64,000 nt of DNA, taken from NCBI GenBank assembly GCA_039000515.1, contig JBCFYV010011164.1:41709352-41773351 (forward strand), read 5' to 3'. Each line of letters starts with the position of its first letter. The stretch's first letter is position 1. This DNA comes from Timema cristinae. Lineage: Eukaryota; Arthropoda; Insecta; Phasmatodea; Timematidae. Both the position numbers and the translations under genes were made by a program. The notes beneath the pieces are model-generated. The model was not told the DNA's origin. It was given only the letters and a program-made list of their open reading frames with translations, and ran no database searches. Positions 13,001 to 26,832 of this stretch are shown piece after piece.

Positions 13001-16000
13001 CTGCAACTTTTAGAGTACATTAATTTTCTCAGAATACGCCATTGGGCTCCTGTTTAACTCAACATTCCTGTGACACCTTCTAGAAGTTAAGCCACCAATA
13101 CACACACAAAAAATATGTGTTCGTTCTTTTTTATTTCTTCCAATCACTCTTTTCTGTACATTATTGAAAGGCATATATATATATATAAATGGGTGCTTTT
13201 AAGCAATAATATTGTGATTTGTGTTGGCCACAGGAGAACGGGGCTTGACTGGCCTACCTGGTCAAGATGGTAGTCGTGGAGAGCCAGGAAAGGAAGGCCC
13301 CCCGGGAATCAAGGAGAAAGAGGAGAGCCGGGCTATCCCGGAACCCCAGGACCTCAGGGCGGGCCTGGTTTAGTTGGTTTACCAGTAAGTACACTTTCTT
13401 TTAAAAGTAAAAGCATTGATTGCAACAACATTGTATAATTATATTAGATACCTTTAAATGATGCTAGTATCTGACTTTCTTAACATTACTAGATCTAATT
13501 TAATGTATTCATAACTGAACCGTATAATTTGAAACTGTCACATTTTATTGTTAGTAAATACTTTATAGTCTAATACTCTTTACCTAGTCTCTTCTCACAT
13601 CTCTTACCCTCTTCTTTACATCCATTTCAACAGTAGATGTTTGGCCCACGACAGCCAGTATTCTCGGCAGCTGAGATCTTGTTGGCGTTTTTTTTTAACT
13701 TGTGAGGGTGGGGTAAAGTTGCTGATTTGCATTATTTGTTACATCATTTTGTACCTTCCTCTTTTCCTGGTGATGCCAGCAAAATTGACCTTAAGTAATG
13801 CTTATGGGGCGGAGAGGGGGTGGGGGAGTTAAGAACAAGGCAAAATAATAAGGTTGTTGACTTGTGTGATATTTTAAAGGTTGAAATAATTAAGCTATCT
13901 AGAATTAATTTTTATGAAAAATGTACTTTAGTTATAATTTACATATTAGAAATAATTACTGTGTCCAAAATGACTAGAGGGATGATGTGCTAACATAAAG
14001 AGTGCGATCTTGATTGTATCTAGTCCACACTATGTCCATGGCAATTAAAAACTTCCTTTAGGCGTACTCAGTATAACGAGTAACCGCTTCGCGAATCACT
14101 CTCAAACCACATAATAAACATAAAATAGTGTGATATTGAGGTAAATTGTCATTAAAGCCACCAGTGTGGACCTTTTTTCTCCTGTAAACTCTGTGACGGT
14201 GAGGCCACTATCCCTCCCCGCCCCTGTCGTACTTCCGCGCAGTTGTGCGGCGCAGGCTGTAGTTACTGAGCCGGTCGCTAGAGCTTGGCCGAGTGAGTTG
14301 GCGGGGGACTGTTCCGTCACTTCGCTCGGCTTGAGTTATGAAACGGCTCGCTTGCAATGCGCAAGGAAGGTACGAGCCAGAGAAAGAGGAGAACTTGTAT
14401 GATTTTCATTTATGTCAATGTCCAAAGAGGAAATAAACTGTGATCTCAAAAACCAACATGTGTGTTTCATGGTAGCAGATTTTTACTACGCTCCACGGCC
14501 ACAAAAAAATAAATCAGTTTTTAACGATTATCAACAGTCAAGCAGACGCATTCGACAGTTTCCGAAAGTCAGACCAACAACTCAACACATTCAAGGTCCG
14601 GCTGGGCAATTCAACAGCGTGAATAAGATGGCCAAACAACTCCCAAAACTTGAGAGGATCAACTTCAACTTCAACCACAACCGGGACGTCAAACAACACC
14701 CAGTCCTGGAGAGGGTCAACTTCAACTTTAACCACAACGTGGAACAAATGACAACAAAGATCAGGGGGTCAACATCCACAATCAACTAGGGCAATTTCCA
14801 ATTGCCACAGGGGTTGTCCAACAACAACTTTCTCGGGTGTGGCTACCTTGCCACCCAGTCCTGAAAGGAAAACATAATCCACAACGGGGACGTCAGACAC
14901 TACAAGACAAGACGGCAGCATCAGCAGTCAACGGGGGTGATTTTTCCGTGGCCGAGAGAGGACGGCGACAACAAACCTAACAGATGGTCAGCGGCAGGTG
15001 TCCGCAGGTCCCAAGGGGACTTCAAAACATCAAACAATCAGAAAAGGACATATAGGCGCAGCAAATGGTCAGCTAAGTAAGAAACAAAAACTGATAGTTT
15101 GAGATGCACTAGTAAAATTAACTGATTCAATATATCATGTATTAGCTATTGTCTTATAGGCAGTAATTGTATTTTTGGGGGTGTGAAACATATTCACTAT
15201 TTTCCATGCAGTAATGCAAGTTTAATGAAACATAAGTATTCTATAAAGTGAGTGGCTGGTCCTGTCATATTGGGTCAACTTTATTAGTTCCTTGTTACTG
15301 ATAGAAACATGGAAAGCAACAGGTTAGAGGCAGACGAATTAGATTATGAGATTCGCATAAGGGGGTGGTGCCAGAATCGACAGTAGAGGGTATGAGACCA
15401 CAGCTCTCTAAATTATGGGAGAAGGAGAGAGTGGGAAAAATATCATTAGTCGACCCCGGCGAATGCCCGTCAAGGGAGATAGAAATACCCACTATAGAAA
15501 AAAAACTCAATTTATTATTGCAACGAGTAGGGGAATCCAAAGCTACGTCCCTATCACAAACCAAGAAATTTCAAACCAAATTGAAACATCTACAGCAACG
15601 GCTAGGTCGAATAGGGACAGAGGTGGCGGGCAGAGATGAGCAAGTACTCAAATGCACGCGGTTACTCACCCAAGCCGAATACATGATAGGAAATCTCATC
15701 GAGGAAAAAAAGGGCACAGAGTCACCCAACATCGAGCAAGGGATCTTTGAATTTCCAAATTCAGACAAAAGAATAGGCTACCCCGAGGCACAGAATAATG
15801 TCCGCCATGCCCCTTCACAGGTTTCACCAGGGGTGAGAATGGGGTTTAGCCCTGATAGAAATAGTATAAGCATTCAGGTGGCCGAACCACGGGTAGAATA
15901 TAATAAAGTAAGCCAGAACAGAGACGTGTTAGCGCTCAATCTCGTTAGAAAGTGGAACCTTAATTTCCACGAACGGTCAGATCCCGTAGAGTTTTTAGAG

Positions 16001-19000
16001 CGATTAACGGAACAAAAAGGGCATATTCATTAACTGATAAGGAAATCTTGACTGCATTACCAGAATTGTTCGAGGGGAGTCGCAGGGACTGGTTAAGAAA
16101 CCACGCCAGCGTCTGGACAGACTGGAGTGCTTTTCTAAACAGTTTCAAACTCAGTTTTTTCCCAATAGAATACTTAGAAGGATTAGAGGATCAGATTAGA
16201 AACGGGAGACAAAAACCTTGGGAAACAGTCACCGATTATTTTATAAGAATTCAAACCTTAATTAGGCGTCACGGAGAATATTCTCCTGAAGGGGAGCTTA
16301 ATAGGTTATTTTCAAATTTAAGGCCGGAAATAAAATTACAAATACCCCGAGACTCCGTAAAGTCAATAGAAGAGTTGCAGAGAAAGTCAATTCATTATGA
16401 AAGGGCTAATTTAGAAGTACAGCGGTATCAACAACAAAACCAACCCGCTTATATCGACAAAAATCAGATGCGGCAATCCCAACAACCCCAACATACAGGT
16501 TAAATCAAACCGAGAGGAGGGGGAGGGAGTATGCCCCGAGGGAGTCCCCAAGGGCCACAATAACGAATAGACAGAGGAAGTGCTTCATTTGTAGGTCACC
16601 AGAGCATTTAATGGGACAGTGTCCAAATCGAAGGGGAGATGAAAGAGAGGTACGCAACAAACAAATTCAACCGTTCCAAGGGAATCAAAGCAGGGCCTCG
16701 ATGTGTGTACCACGATGGTTAGGCCTAGAATCTCGCAAAATTCGGGGGCGTACCCCAAATTTATCGGGAGTCAGAACCAAAGTGGGTCAGAAAGACACGC
16801 TGTCACTAATAGATACCGGTTCAGTCCATAATTTAATTTCCCAAAAATTGGTCAGCGAACTGGAGTCCAGCTCGTCTATTAAGCAAAGGGAAATTTGCGA
16901 TATGAGGTGCGAAACCGCTGATGGTGGTATTATGTACATTAATAACAAAGTGAAACTGGCAATTAAAATAGCTAGGTTTTCATGGCCGACATGGTTTTGG
17001 GTCGCCCCTAACTTAAGTGTAGAGGTCATACTGGGGAGGGAGTTCTTGAACAAGTCTAAAATGCGGATCTTTCCGTGCGAAAATAAGATCGATTTTCCGT
17101 ATGATAGGTTTGGCACGTCGATCAATCTAGAGGATCTGACGCAGTCAAATTCGTGTCTTTTCATCAGTCAGTCAGAGGAAAAAAGACAGGAGGTGCTCCA
17201 GATCCCTAATGAGTATAAAGATGTGGTGACTGAAGAATTAGGGTGTACCAATGTCCTGACATGTGACATAAAGCTATTAGACCACGTACCGGTCAGATCC
17301 AGGCCATATTACTTCGCCCCTCCCAAATTAGAGGTTTTAAAGCGACACGTGGAGGAGCTTAGGAGAAAAGGGATAATCAGGGAGTCGCGTAGTCCTTACG
17401 CGTCTCCAGCGTTTTTAGTGTCAAAGCCCAACAATAAGCATCGCTTGGTGGTGGATTACCGTAAGCTAAACAAGAAAGTAGTCTTTGAGGCCACTCCTCT
17501 ACACACCGTGGAGATGGCCTTCCAGTATTTAGGGAAAGCAAGGGTCTATTCCCTTCTAGATCTTAATCAAGCTTATTATCAAGTGCCCCTCAATGAAGAG
17601 TCCAAAGAGTGTACGGCTTTTATCACTCAAACTGGGTTATATGAGTATAATTATTTGCCATTTGGAATTTCGGTTGGCTCCCAAACACTTACTAGATTAT
17701 TGAATAATATTTTTGCGGATGTACAGCTCAAATTCGTCTATAACTATCTCGACGATCTCGTCATATATTCCGAAAACTTAACAGAACACGCTGGGCATTT
17801 GAGAGAGGTGTTCGCCAGGTTGAGGAAAGCTAATCTCACGATAAATCCCCACAAATTGCAAATAGCGGTCTCCCAGATAGAATTTTAGGCCACATTGTTT
17901 CCCATAAGGGAGTAGAGATAAATCCGGAGAAAACACGGGCGATTAGAGAATTCCCAGTTCCCAACACTCAAAAGAAACTGTCTAGGTTTTTGGGCATGAT
18001 AGCTTTTTTTGGCCGATTCATACCAAACTTGTCGTCTTTGGCGGCGCCCCTTTATAAGCTTAGAAGGACAAAAACCGCTTTCTTATGGTCTAATGATACC
18101 GAGCAGGCGTTTCAGAAGTTAAAGCAGGCTTTGGTCGAAGCACCCATTCTGAAAATGGCAGACTTTCAAAAAGGTTTATCCTCCAAACCGATGCGTCGTC
18201 GTCAGGGCTGGGAGCTATGTTAGCGCAGGAGACTGAAGGGAGATCCTGCCGGTGGCATATGCCAGCCGGACGCTCCATCAACATGAATTAAACTACCCTA
18301 CATATGAACTAGAAGCATTGGCCATAATCTTCGCCACTGAAAAGTTTAGGCAGTATCTTGAGTCAAATGTTTTTGAATTGCACACTGATAACTCCGCCGT
18401 GGCTTGGTTGATGAACCACCCACGGCAAATTGGGAAAATTGCCCGTTGGATCACTCAGTTGCAATCATTCCGGTTCTCTATTGTAAATATTAAAGGCAAA
18501 GATAATTCAGTCGCAGACGCTTTATCAAGAATGTTTGAACCCCCTTCGGGGGAAGAGCCCTCTCCCATTGCCACCCCTGGGTACGGAATCTCACACCCCA
18601 AGGTCTTGTTCGTGATTCAGTTACCCGAGCTATTTACTTCACTCAAATCCGCGCAGGCAGTAGATCCGGCGTTGGAAAGTGTGCGAGATCGTTTGAAAGA
18701 GAGACAAATAGTCCCTAATTATAAATTGGAAAAGGATATTTTGTATGTAAAGCCCTCCCGCCAGTCTCAGTGGAAAATATGCGTTCCCACCTCTTTTCGG
18801 CAACTGTTATTTGAATATTACCACACGTCTCCGGTGGGGGCACATCTGGGTATTGCCAAAACTATTGCCTTAGTTAGGAAAAGGTTCTTTTGGACGGGTA
18901 TGGACAGGTATTTAAGCAACCAGGTAAAATCATGTGAAAATTGTTTAAGGGCTAAGCCCGCCCAAAGGTGCAATGTTGGCATGCTCTCCTCCAGTGTGGC

Positions 19001-22000
19001 TAGGTTCCCCATGGAGAGGATTTTTGTAGACTTCTTTGGCCCCCTACCCAGGTCGGTAAATGGAAACTTATATGTGTTAACGGTCGTAGATGGATTCTCA
19101 AAGTTCACGTGGTTTATTCCGTTGAGAAACGCTACCTCCGTAACGGCCATAAAAGGTTTAGAACGGGAGGTGTTCAAAAATTTTGGAATTCCGTTTAGCA
19201 TTGTGTCAGACAATGGGAGTCAATTTACCTCGCTAGGTTTCAAAAACATGTGTTTTAATCTAGGCATTAAGCACATAACCACGATTCCCTATTATCCGGC
19301 ACCTAATTTGTGTGAACGTAGTCACAGGAATTTAAAATCGGCCTTAATTGCGTTCCATCACACGTTCCACCGCCAGTGGGACACTAAATTGTCCTGGCTT
19401 CAGGTAGCTTTTAATAACGCCCCGCACAGTAGCCACAAGGCTACCCCAGCCGAGCTCATGATGGGACACGAGCTACTGTCCCCTATTAACGTTAAATGGC
19501 AGCTCCCGCCTGAACAGACGCAAGCCTCCACTAAGCAGATGTTACGCAAGTGGAGTGATGCTTTCAGTCAGCTGAAGCGGTCACACGAGAAGGTAGCCAG
19601 AAAGTTCAATGTGGGTAGGCATGACGTGCCATTCAAAATAGGCGACAGAGTGGTGTATCAAATACACCAACTTAGTGACAAGGCCCGTGGTATTGCGGGT
19701 AAATTGGGTTATAGGTGGTCCACCCCAGTGACCATACATAGATTCATGAGTGACGTCACAGTCCAATTAGTGGACCCTGTGAGCGGGCTCCCAGTGCGCC
19801 GAGCTCACGTGACACAACTCAAAAAATGTCCCGAGTTAGTCAGAGTGCCGCCACAATAGCCATGTTGGTCGTGGTTATCTTAAAGGGAGTTTTGAGTTTG
19901 TTAGGGTTTTTGTTTATATTGTTTTTGTCCTTTATTTGGTCTCCGCGGAGGAGTTTTTACAGTAGCTGTTCCCCTTAATTGCTCTGCGTGGTGTTGGCTT
20001 GACCGTTCGTGGAGGTTTGGCAGTCGGTCTCTCTCTTTTTTTCTCTCGCTAGCTCCTGACATCATTTTCATGTAAGAAAGATGTGTTCCCGGTGTCAGAT
20101 TTTCCCTTGACGGCAAGCTGTTATTTCTAAGCGGACAGATGGGGCAGGACTGGTCCTTTCTAATATTTGTAAACATGGATGAACGTCATCACGTTCATAT
20201 ACATATTTTTTTGTGTATGTCTCTTCTTTTGTAAATTAAGTTAACAAGATACCTAATCTAATTCGTGTGGACGAGGGAACGTCACTACTTTAACTTATAA
20301 TGTTTTGAGTGAGTTCATTATATTGTAAAAGTAGGGTAAATATCCTTAAATAGGTTCATGAACATAAGTGGATGTTAAAACGTTCGGTTATACTGTTGAG
20401 TGTAATTAATGTGTTGTAAAGCAGGTTGTTAGAAAATGTACTAGCAGAATAGAGGGTAAATTTCTGTAGAGATAAGAAATAGAAATTTAAAAAAGGTTAT
20501 AAATAGAATATAGAATGAGGAGGACTGGAGGAGGATCGCACCAGGGACCACTAGCATTTGGATATTGTTGAAATGTGAGTCATATAAATGTATGAGTTAG
20601 TATTGCCTTCCGACTGATTGTACAGTAGCTTTAATTGAGGTATAAAATTCATTGTTTGTTTAATATGGAAGAATCGAACCAGGGTCTTTGGTTTTGTTAA
20701 TCATGAACTTCTCCTTTTTTTCTTTGTGTTGACCGTGTGCTCCTGTAATTGGTGCACACTAAACTATTATTTTAATCCCTGGTCTCTGAGAAAATAGGGA
20801 AATAAAAAAAACATATATACATATTGTGTAGTATTGTGTTGTTTATATTATATTTTTATAGTTAATTATCTGTGTCTCTAGTGCATCTTAAAGACTTAAG
20901 TCAAACGTGTGAACGGGCCACGTGCCAAGTGTGACAGACAGGTCAGGTGATCAACGCGCACAGAAGTGGCGCGGTTTATATTTATTTTCTCACGGCTGGA
21001 CAGTGGTGTTTGAACAAGGTGGCGTCTTGTTCCATATTTTACAGAATGTGTTCACAAATCAAAACTGAGAACTTTCACCCTTCCTTATTGTTATACTAAA
21101 TGTTTTCATGAAAAGATTATCATAGTTGTGATATTGTAAATTTATTTAATGTAATTGGTGTCGAGGTAAGTGTTTCCAGCTGGAACGCTTTCTTAGTTTG
21201 TAGAATTAAGCTTAGTCTAGTGTATTAGCTTGTGTTAAAATATTGTATCTGGCGAACTTCTTCTCGTTGGAGAGGGAGAGGGGGAGTGTGTGACGGTGAG
21301 GCCACTATCCCTCCCCGCCCCTGTCGTACTTCCGCGCAGTTGTGCGGCGCAGGCTGTAGTTACTGAGCCGGTCGCTAGAGCTTGGCCGAGTGAGTTGGCG
21401 GGGGACTGTTCCGTCACTTCGCTCGGCTTGAGTTATGAAACGGCTCGCTTGCAATGCGCAAGGAAGGTACGAGCCAGAGAAAGAGGAGAACTTGTATGAT
21501 TTTCATTTATGTCAATGTCCAAAGAGGAAATAAACTGTGATCTCAAAAACCAACATGTGTGTTTCAACTCTTCATCGTAACAAAACGCTCTTAAGCCAAG
21601 CTTAGAAGAGTAGCACATCTGGTAGGTACCAGTATCACCAGAGAAGTGTGGTACATCCATCCGATCAACTCGCATGTCACTAGAGATGTGTGTCTGAGAA
21701 ACTCGCCCATCCAAGCATAATCCCTCCAGTTAAAATCAAAGTAGGCCAATGATAAGCACTGATTGGCTGGATGTCTCATGCTAAAACCTCCCTTCTACTC
21801 TGAGAAGCCACATGTGCAAATTGAAATAGAACTCAGTTTCCAGATGGAGACAAAATAATACAAATAAAATAGTAAGAACCACAAATGTAAATATAACTTC
21901 AAGAGTGGCTTCATAAGAATGAAAATTACTAGAGTGAAAAGTTAATAACCTAAAAATAAAGTTGGGGACTTAAAAATTATGTTGCTTACAACTTTTATTA

Positions 22001-25000
22001 TTATTATTATTATTATTATTAGCACCGCGTCTTACTACCCGTTCGGGTTATATGCACTTACGCTAATGTGTAATGGTAGGGTGATTGTGAGATGAAATGA
22101 AGGACCTACAGTTTAACGTGGAATCCGAACCACGGTGGAGGCCTGGCATTCCACACATTCACAAGATGTCTTGTCAGAGGTGAAGGAAGGGTTTGGTAAT
22201 CAGATAAATCTGTGCTGGGATCGAGGATTGAACCCCGGCCGCCAGCACAGAAGTCTGACACCTTACCCCTAGACCGCCAGGTCACCCCCTTACACCTTTG
22301 ATTATGTCTTGGGCTACTTAAGATTAGCATATAACCCCACACTTTCTTATAACTAAACATTTAGATAAACAATTTAATAATGATAAGTAATTACTAAATT
22401 AGGCTTAGAATAGAAAATTATACAAAACATGTGGAAGGCTATTATGAAAACAACAAGCTTGACTTAAATAGCAATACTATATAAATAGGATATTTCCTCA
22501 GTATACTGACAAGGACAAAATATAATTTCTAAGAAACTCGAGGAGGAAGAAAGGAGTAAAATTAAGTATAAACTGGCTATTATAACTGATGTACACTTGT
22601 AAGCCTATTACATGAATAAATTAATTTAGGGGTTAAAGGATAACATTAAATTAGCCATAGTAACTAATGTATGCAGTGGAAACGTGGACTTTGGATAAAA
22701 GAGAAACAAGGAAAGTGGAGGTCATGGGAATGAAGTTTTAGAGGAGCATGCTAGCTGTCACCAGGAGAAATAGGATTAGGATTGAATATGTAAGGTCTAG
22801 AGTTGGTGTACAGGGTATATATGAGAGAGTAGAGGAAACTAGAATGAGATGGTATGGACACGTAATGAGGATGGAAGGGGTGAAGATTCCAAGAAGATTA
22901 ATGGATGAAGTATGTAGGGAAGAGACCACAAGGGAAACCAAGGAAGAGAGGGAGGAACAGATAGCAGCAAGTGTACCAGTGAGAGGAATAGAGTGAAAGA
23001 GAGTGTAGGAGGAAGAATGTTGGAAGAACAGAGGGAGATGGAGGTATTTTACTAAACAGACCCAGCCATAGGCTGGAAACAGTTCATGATGATGATTAAA
23101 TTAGCAAAATAAACAGAATAAAATAAATATCTAAATGGAATGGTATAGAAAGTGAAAGTGAAAAATATTAGACTGCACATATAATATGAGTACAGTTTTT
23201 GGAAGGACATATTTAGAGAAAAACATCACACTATATTCAGGCTGAAACAGTAAATATTTGATAAATTATAAAAATCATATTATAATTAAATATATCATAT
23301 AGAACACAAATATAAATGGATTTAGATGTATAGCTTTTTGTACAATACTTGTAAAATGTATGTTTTATGTTATCTTATTGAATTAACAAATCTATTTAAA
23401 TAATCAACCCCATTTAAATGAACGTTAATTTGGAATTGGTGTTAAATTTCAGGTGACACCTCTAGGGTCACTACAAGCAACTTGTCACCAGTTTTAAAAT
23501 TGTAAATATAAGATAAAAAGTGGCATTGCTTTATAATGTATTTGCAGATGGTATCTAGTAAAAATATGATAATATTTTAATAATCAAACGTAGTTTCCAA
23601 GCTTACAAAGAATATAATGTACGTTATTTTTAGAGTTGGATTGAATCCATTATTTTATGAATCATCATCATCAATTGTTTCCATCCTGTGGCTGGGTCAA
23701 TTTAGTAAAATGCCTCCTTCTTCTTCTGTTATCTGCTCCTCCAATCTCTTTCCCTACAGGTGGGGGATTAAAGGCCCAATTTTCTCTGCCCCTCTTCCCT
23801 CCAAAAAAAACACCCACCAACAATCAACAACTAGGCATTCACACATTCACACACTAATAGACATGGATATTGCAATAGTAATTTAGGTTTCCAGGGAAGC
23901 ATTTGTTTTATTCGCATGAAGTTTTTTAATATTATGAACTTAAATCAAAATATATAATTAATTTGTTAATTTAAGCTTTGAAAAAACATGAAACTTTCCT
24001 TTGAAATATAGTTTTTGGATGGGGAAAAAAATCGGTATTTTAAAAGATATTTTTATTCAAACTCAAACAAAAGACAATCAATACATTAGTACAATCATAT
24101 CGTATTATGATCACTAAAGAAATAAAAATACATAGCAGTAGTTTTTTTTAAAAGTTAGGACAAACTATTAACTTTGAAATTTGAAGTTGAGGCACTAAAA
24201 ACATGTTTTAAAATTATTATAAGATATTATTACTTAAACTCAAACAATTATTATTATAGTCATATTCATATTATAATAGCAATATTTTCTTAAGTTATGA
24301 ATAAAAACTTATTCCTCTGGCCTAGGCTTAATGGTTAAGTCACTACTGCTCCCTACATACTTCATTTCCAACATTTCCTTCTGCATCCTCTCTTTTTCCA
24401 TCCTCATTAACTGCCCATACCATCTCAATCTTGCCATCTGTAACATCTCATGTACACCCTGTTCCCCTACTCTTTCCTGAATAACTTCATTCCTAATCTT
24501 GTTTCTCCTCCTCTTTTACAAATCTGAATCTCAAATTCATCTTCGAATCTCGAATCCAAATCTTGGATTAATTATGAACATAAGAGGAAAAATAAATATA
24601 GTAGAATAATAAAAAATGTAATTAGTAACTAAGTGTTAAATTACTGGTCTGGAGCCAAGTTGTTAAGTTCATCCTATAATTATAATTGGTTCTGAACAAC
24701 AAATAAGCAGTATTAAAGCTCTAAAACTAATTTCACTTGGAAAATTGAAAGAAAGAAAAAATCTTTACATATTAAAGTCTCGAATTCAAAATTTCATTGA
24801 ATCCTTGAATCTCAAATATTCTTAAGGATTTGAGGACCCATTACTAGATATTTTATAAAATTAGAAGAACATATATTAGAATAAAATATCCAATGATTTG
24901 ATTACAAGTAGTCTAAGCAGTCCTGTAAGCCATTCACATCTTATTTAACAAATAAAACACCTTATCTGTGGGCATGATGTTTGCTTCAAACAATATATAA

Positions 25001-26795
25001 GCACCTTTTAAACCAGTGGCTTTCAAAGGTGTGCCGAGGCTCTAATGTCCCCCCGTGGATGTTTCAAGAATATGAGAAAATGAATTATTAAGTTCACAAG
25101 TATTGTACCATACTTGTTTTTATTAGATTATTAATTTGTTAATTATATTATTGTTAATATTAATGAATTTTTAACAACATAAAAGTATTATTATTTTAAG
25201 TACCTAAGTCCTCTTCTAAGGGTTTCCTTAGCCCTTAGCACCCTGCTGTAAGGACGTTAATATTACATCAAGGGTGCTGCCCTGGTAAAAAAATATTGAT
25301 AAACATTCTCTAAGAGACTGGTTTGAATCTTGGTAAGACCTAAGTTTGAGGATATTTTAAAATAGTTCTACTACAGGTTATCCATATACAAGAATAATAA
25401 TAACTAGCTGTCTTATAGCTCATCTCATGCTAGTGCCAGAGAAATAAAAAGTACAACAGGGTCTATATTTTACTGTGTTATTTTGTGGTTTTTGTCCAAA
25501 CATAACAAATTTGTTGTCACCTCTGGAGTACATAATATGTTGTAATTTTGACACACCAGGGCCCAGCAGGCATATCGGGTGCTCCTGGTGTTCCGGGACA
25601 AAAGGGAGACTCTGGTCCCCCCGGAGAGCCAGGCCCACCTGGGACATCGACTATAGGAGGAGGAGACCTCAGTTTAACTAGCGTGCCAGGCCCTCCAGGG
25701 CCCCAAGGAGAGGACGGGATCAGAGGAGAGAAGGGCCAGATGGGGGAGAGGGGGTCCCCGGGTGAACAGGGCTTGTCTGGTCTTCCAGGGAGGGAGGGGC
25801 TGCAGGGTGAGGAAGGGGAAGTGGTAAGTTAACCATAGTTAATACTAAAATATACAGTATTAACTTAATATTCCAACAAGATTAAATCTTCAGCCTTGCA
25901 AAACTATCATTCCTGTTTGATTTTTTTGTATATGTATTTGGAAGATGCAATACAAAATACCTCTAAAAATAGAAAATAGGTTTTCCTTAAAGCAATATTG
26001 TTTGATTTTAATGTTTAATTTGAATTAATATTTGCTTGCAGGGTCCTCCTGGAGAAAAGGGAGAATCTGGACCAAGAGGTCCTGAAGGACCATTGGTGAG
26101 TCATTAGGTCCCTCCACATCAGCACACTCCTGTCGGAGTGGTCTTGAATAAAATAAAGATATATTATTTTAGTTGTTCAGCAAGTCATCATTATTAATTA
26201 ACTATAAAAACTAAAATTCAAAATCAGAAAGGCTATATGGAAAAAATCTCATCTTAGATATGACATTTGGTTGCTATTTAAATGAATAATTTTTTTAATA
26301 TATTAGGCAGACTACACAAAATAAACGTAATATAACAGTTGCACTCACATGTTCAGGTCCCAACAAGCAAGTTGTCACTAGTTTTGAAATTGTAAGTGTA
26401 AGAAGTGGGCTATTCCTATTTAATATTATAAATCATAGTACTTTGATAATCAAGCAGTGTTTCCAAACTAACAAAAATCGAGTAGTTTAGTGTTTGTGTA
26501 AAGGTATGAGGTGCGTCTGCAAATGGTGACTAGTGCGCACGTCCCGCGTCTTTACACTGTATCTACGTCCACACTGCTACAAGAGCAGTGTGGACGTAGA
26601 TACACCACTGAGCAAGCGTGTGTTTTAGTAGAGTTATATTTAGTCATGTCATAATAGTTTGCCAACACAGGAAATATATAGAAGTTGTTTACAACAAATA
26701 CTTAAAAGGAAAAGTGGTTCAAAGGAACTGCGCTATTCGAGGAAATCTTAGGTCCCAGTTGGGCTACGCTTACAGTGATGATGATGATGATGATG

Positions 26796-26832
<37 letters not shown>

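Larger units (their letters stand above)
6081..13233. other. Remainder of intron 3, transposon-derived
   Basis: The large intron holds a hAT-type MITE, a pogo/Tigger relic, a hairpin, an orphan-family pseudogene and a tRNA-derived SINE, all listed separately. Segments 6585-6770 and 8990-9030 share words (ttagccattgg, ttcattgttaaacat) with 35980-36200, so they are pieces of one dispersed repeat. Otherwise 8461-9956 and 11983-12784 show nothing assignable. Confidence 0.55.
14192..21566 (+). mobile_element. Ty3/Gypsy LTR retrotransposon, complete insertion, 7375 bp
   Basis: Two 278-bp LTRs (14192-14469, 21289-21566), starting tgtgacgg and ending gtttca, look identical by eye and bound a gag-protease-RT-RNase H-integrase coding region. 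The target duplication is actc at 14188-14191 and 21567-21570. A TGG-initial primer-site candidate follows the 5' LTR, and a purine tract precedes the 3' LTR. Domain order with integrase last is the Ty3/Gypsy arrangement. No envelope-like ORF lies between the integrase stop (19859) and the 3' LTR. Matching LTRs imply a recent insertion, yet the coding frame is broken six times, always by loss of one base. Confidence 0.95.
13385..25559. other. Intron 4, 12.2 kb, hosting the Gypsy element
   Basis: Besides the Gypsy element (14192-21566) the intron holds a family A SINE, LINE 3'-end fragments, a hAT-like remnant and one copy each of two dispersed repeats, listed separately. 13385-14191, 21567-21990, 22300-22660 and 23100-23440 show nothing assignable. 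Confidence 0.6.

Noticed and set aside
19901..20176. Minus-strand open frame in the Gypsy 3' region, considered as an envelope or accessory gene
   Set aside because: Wrong strand for the element, no membrane segment or signal peptide, no known motif.
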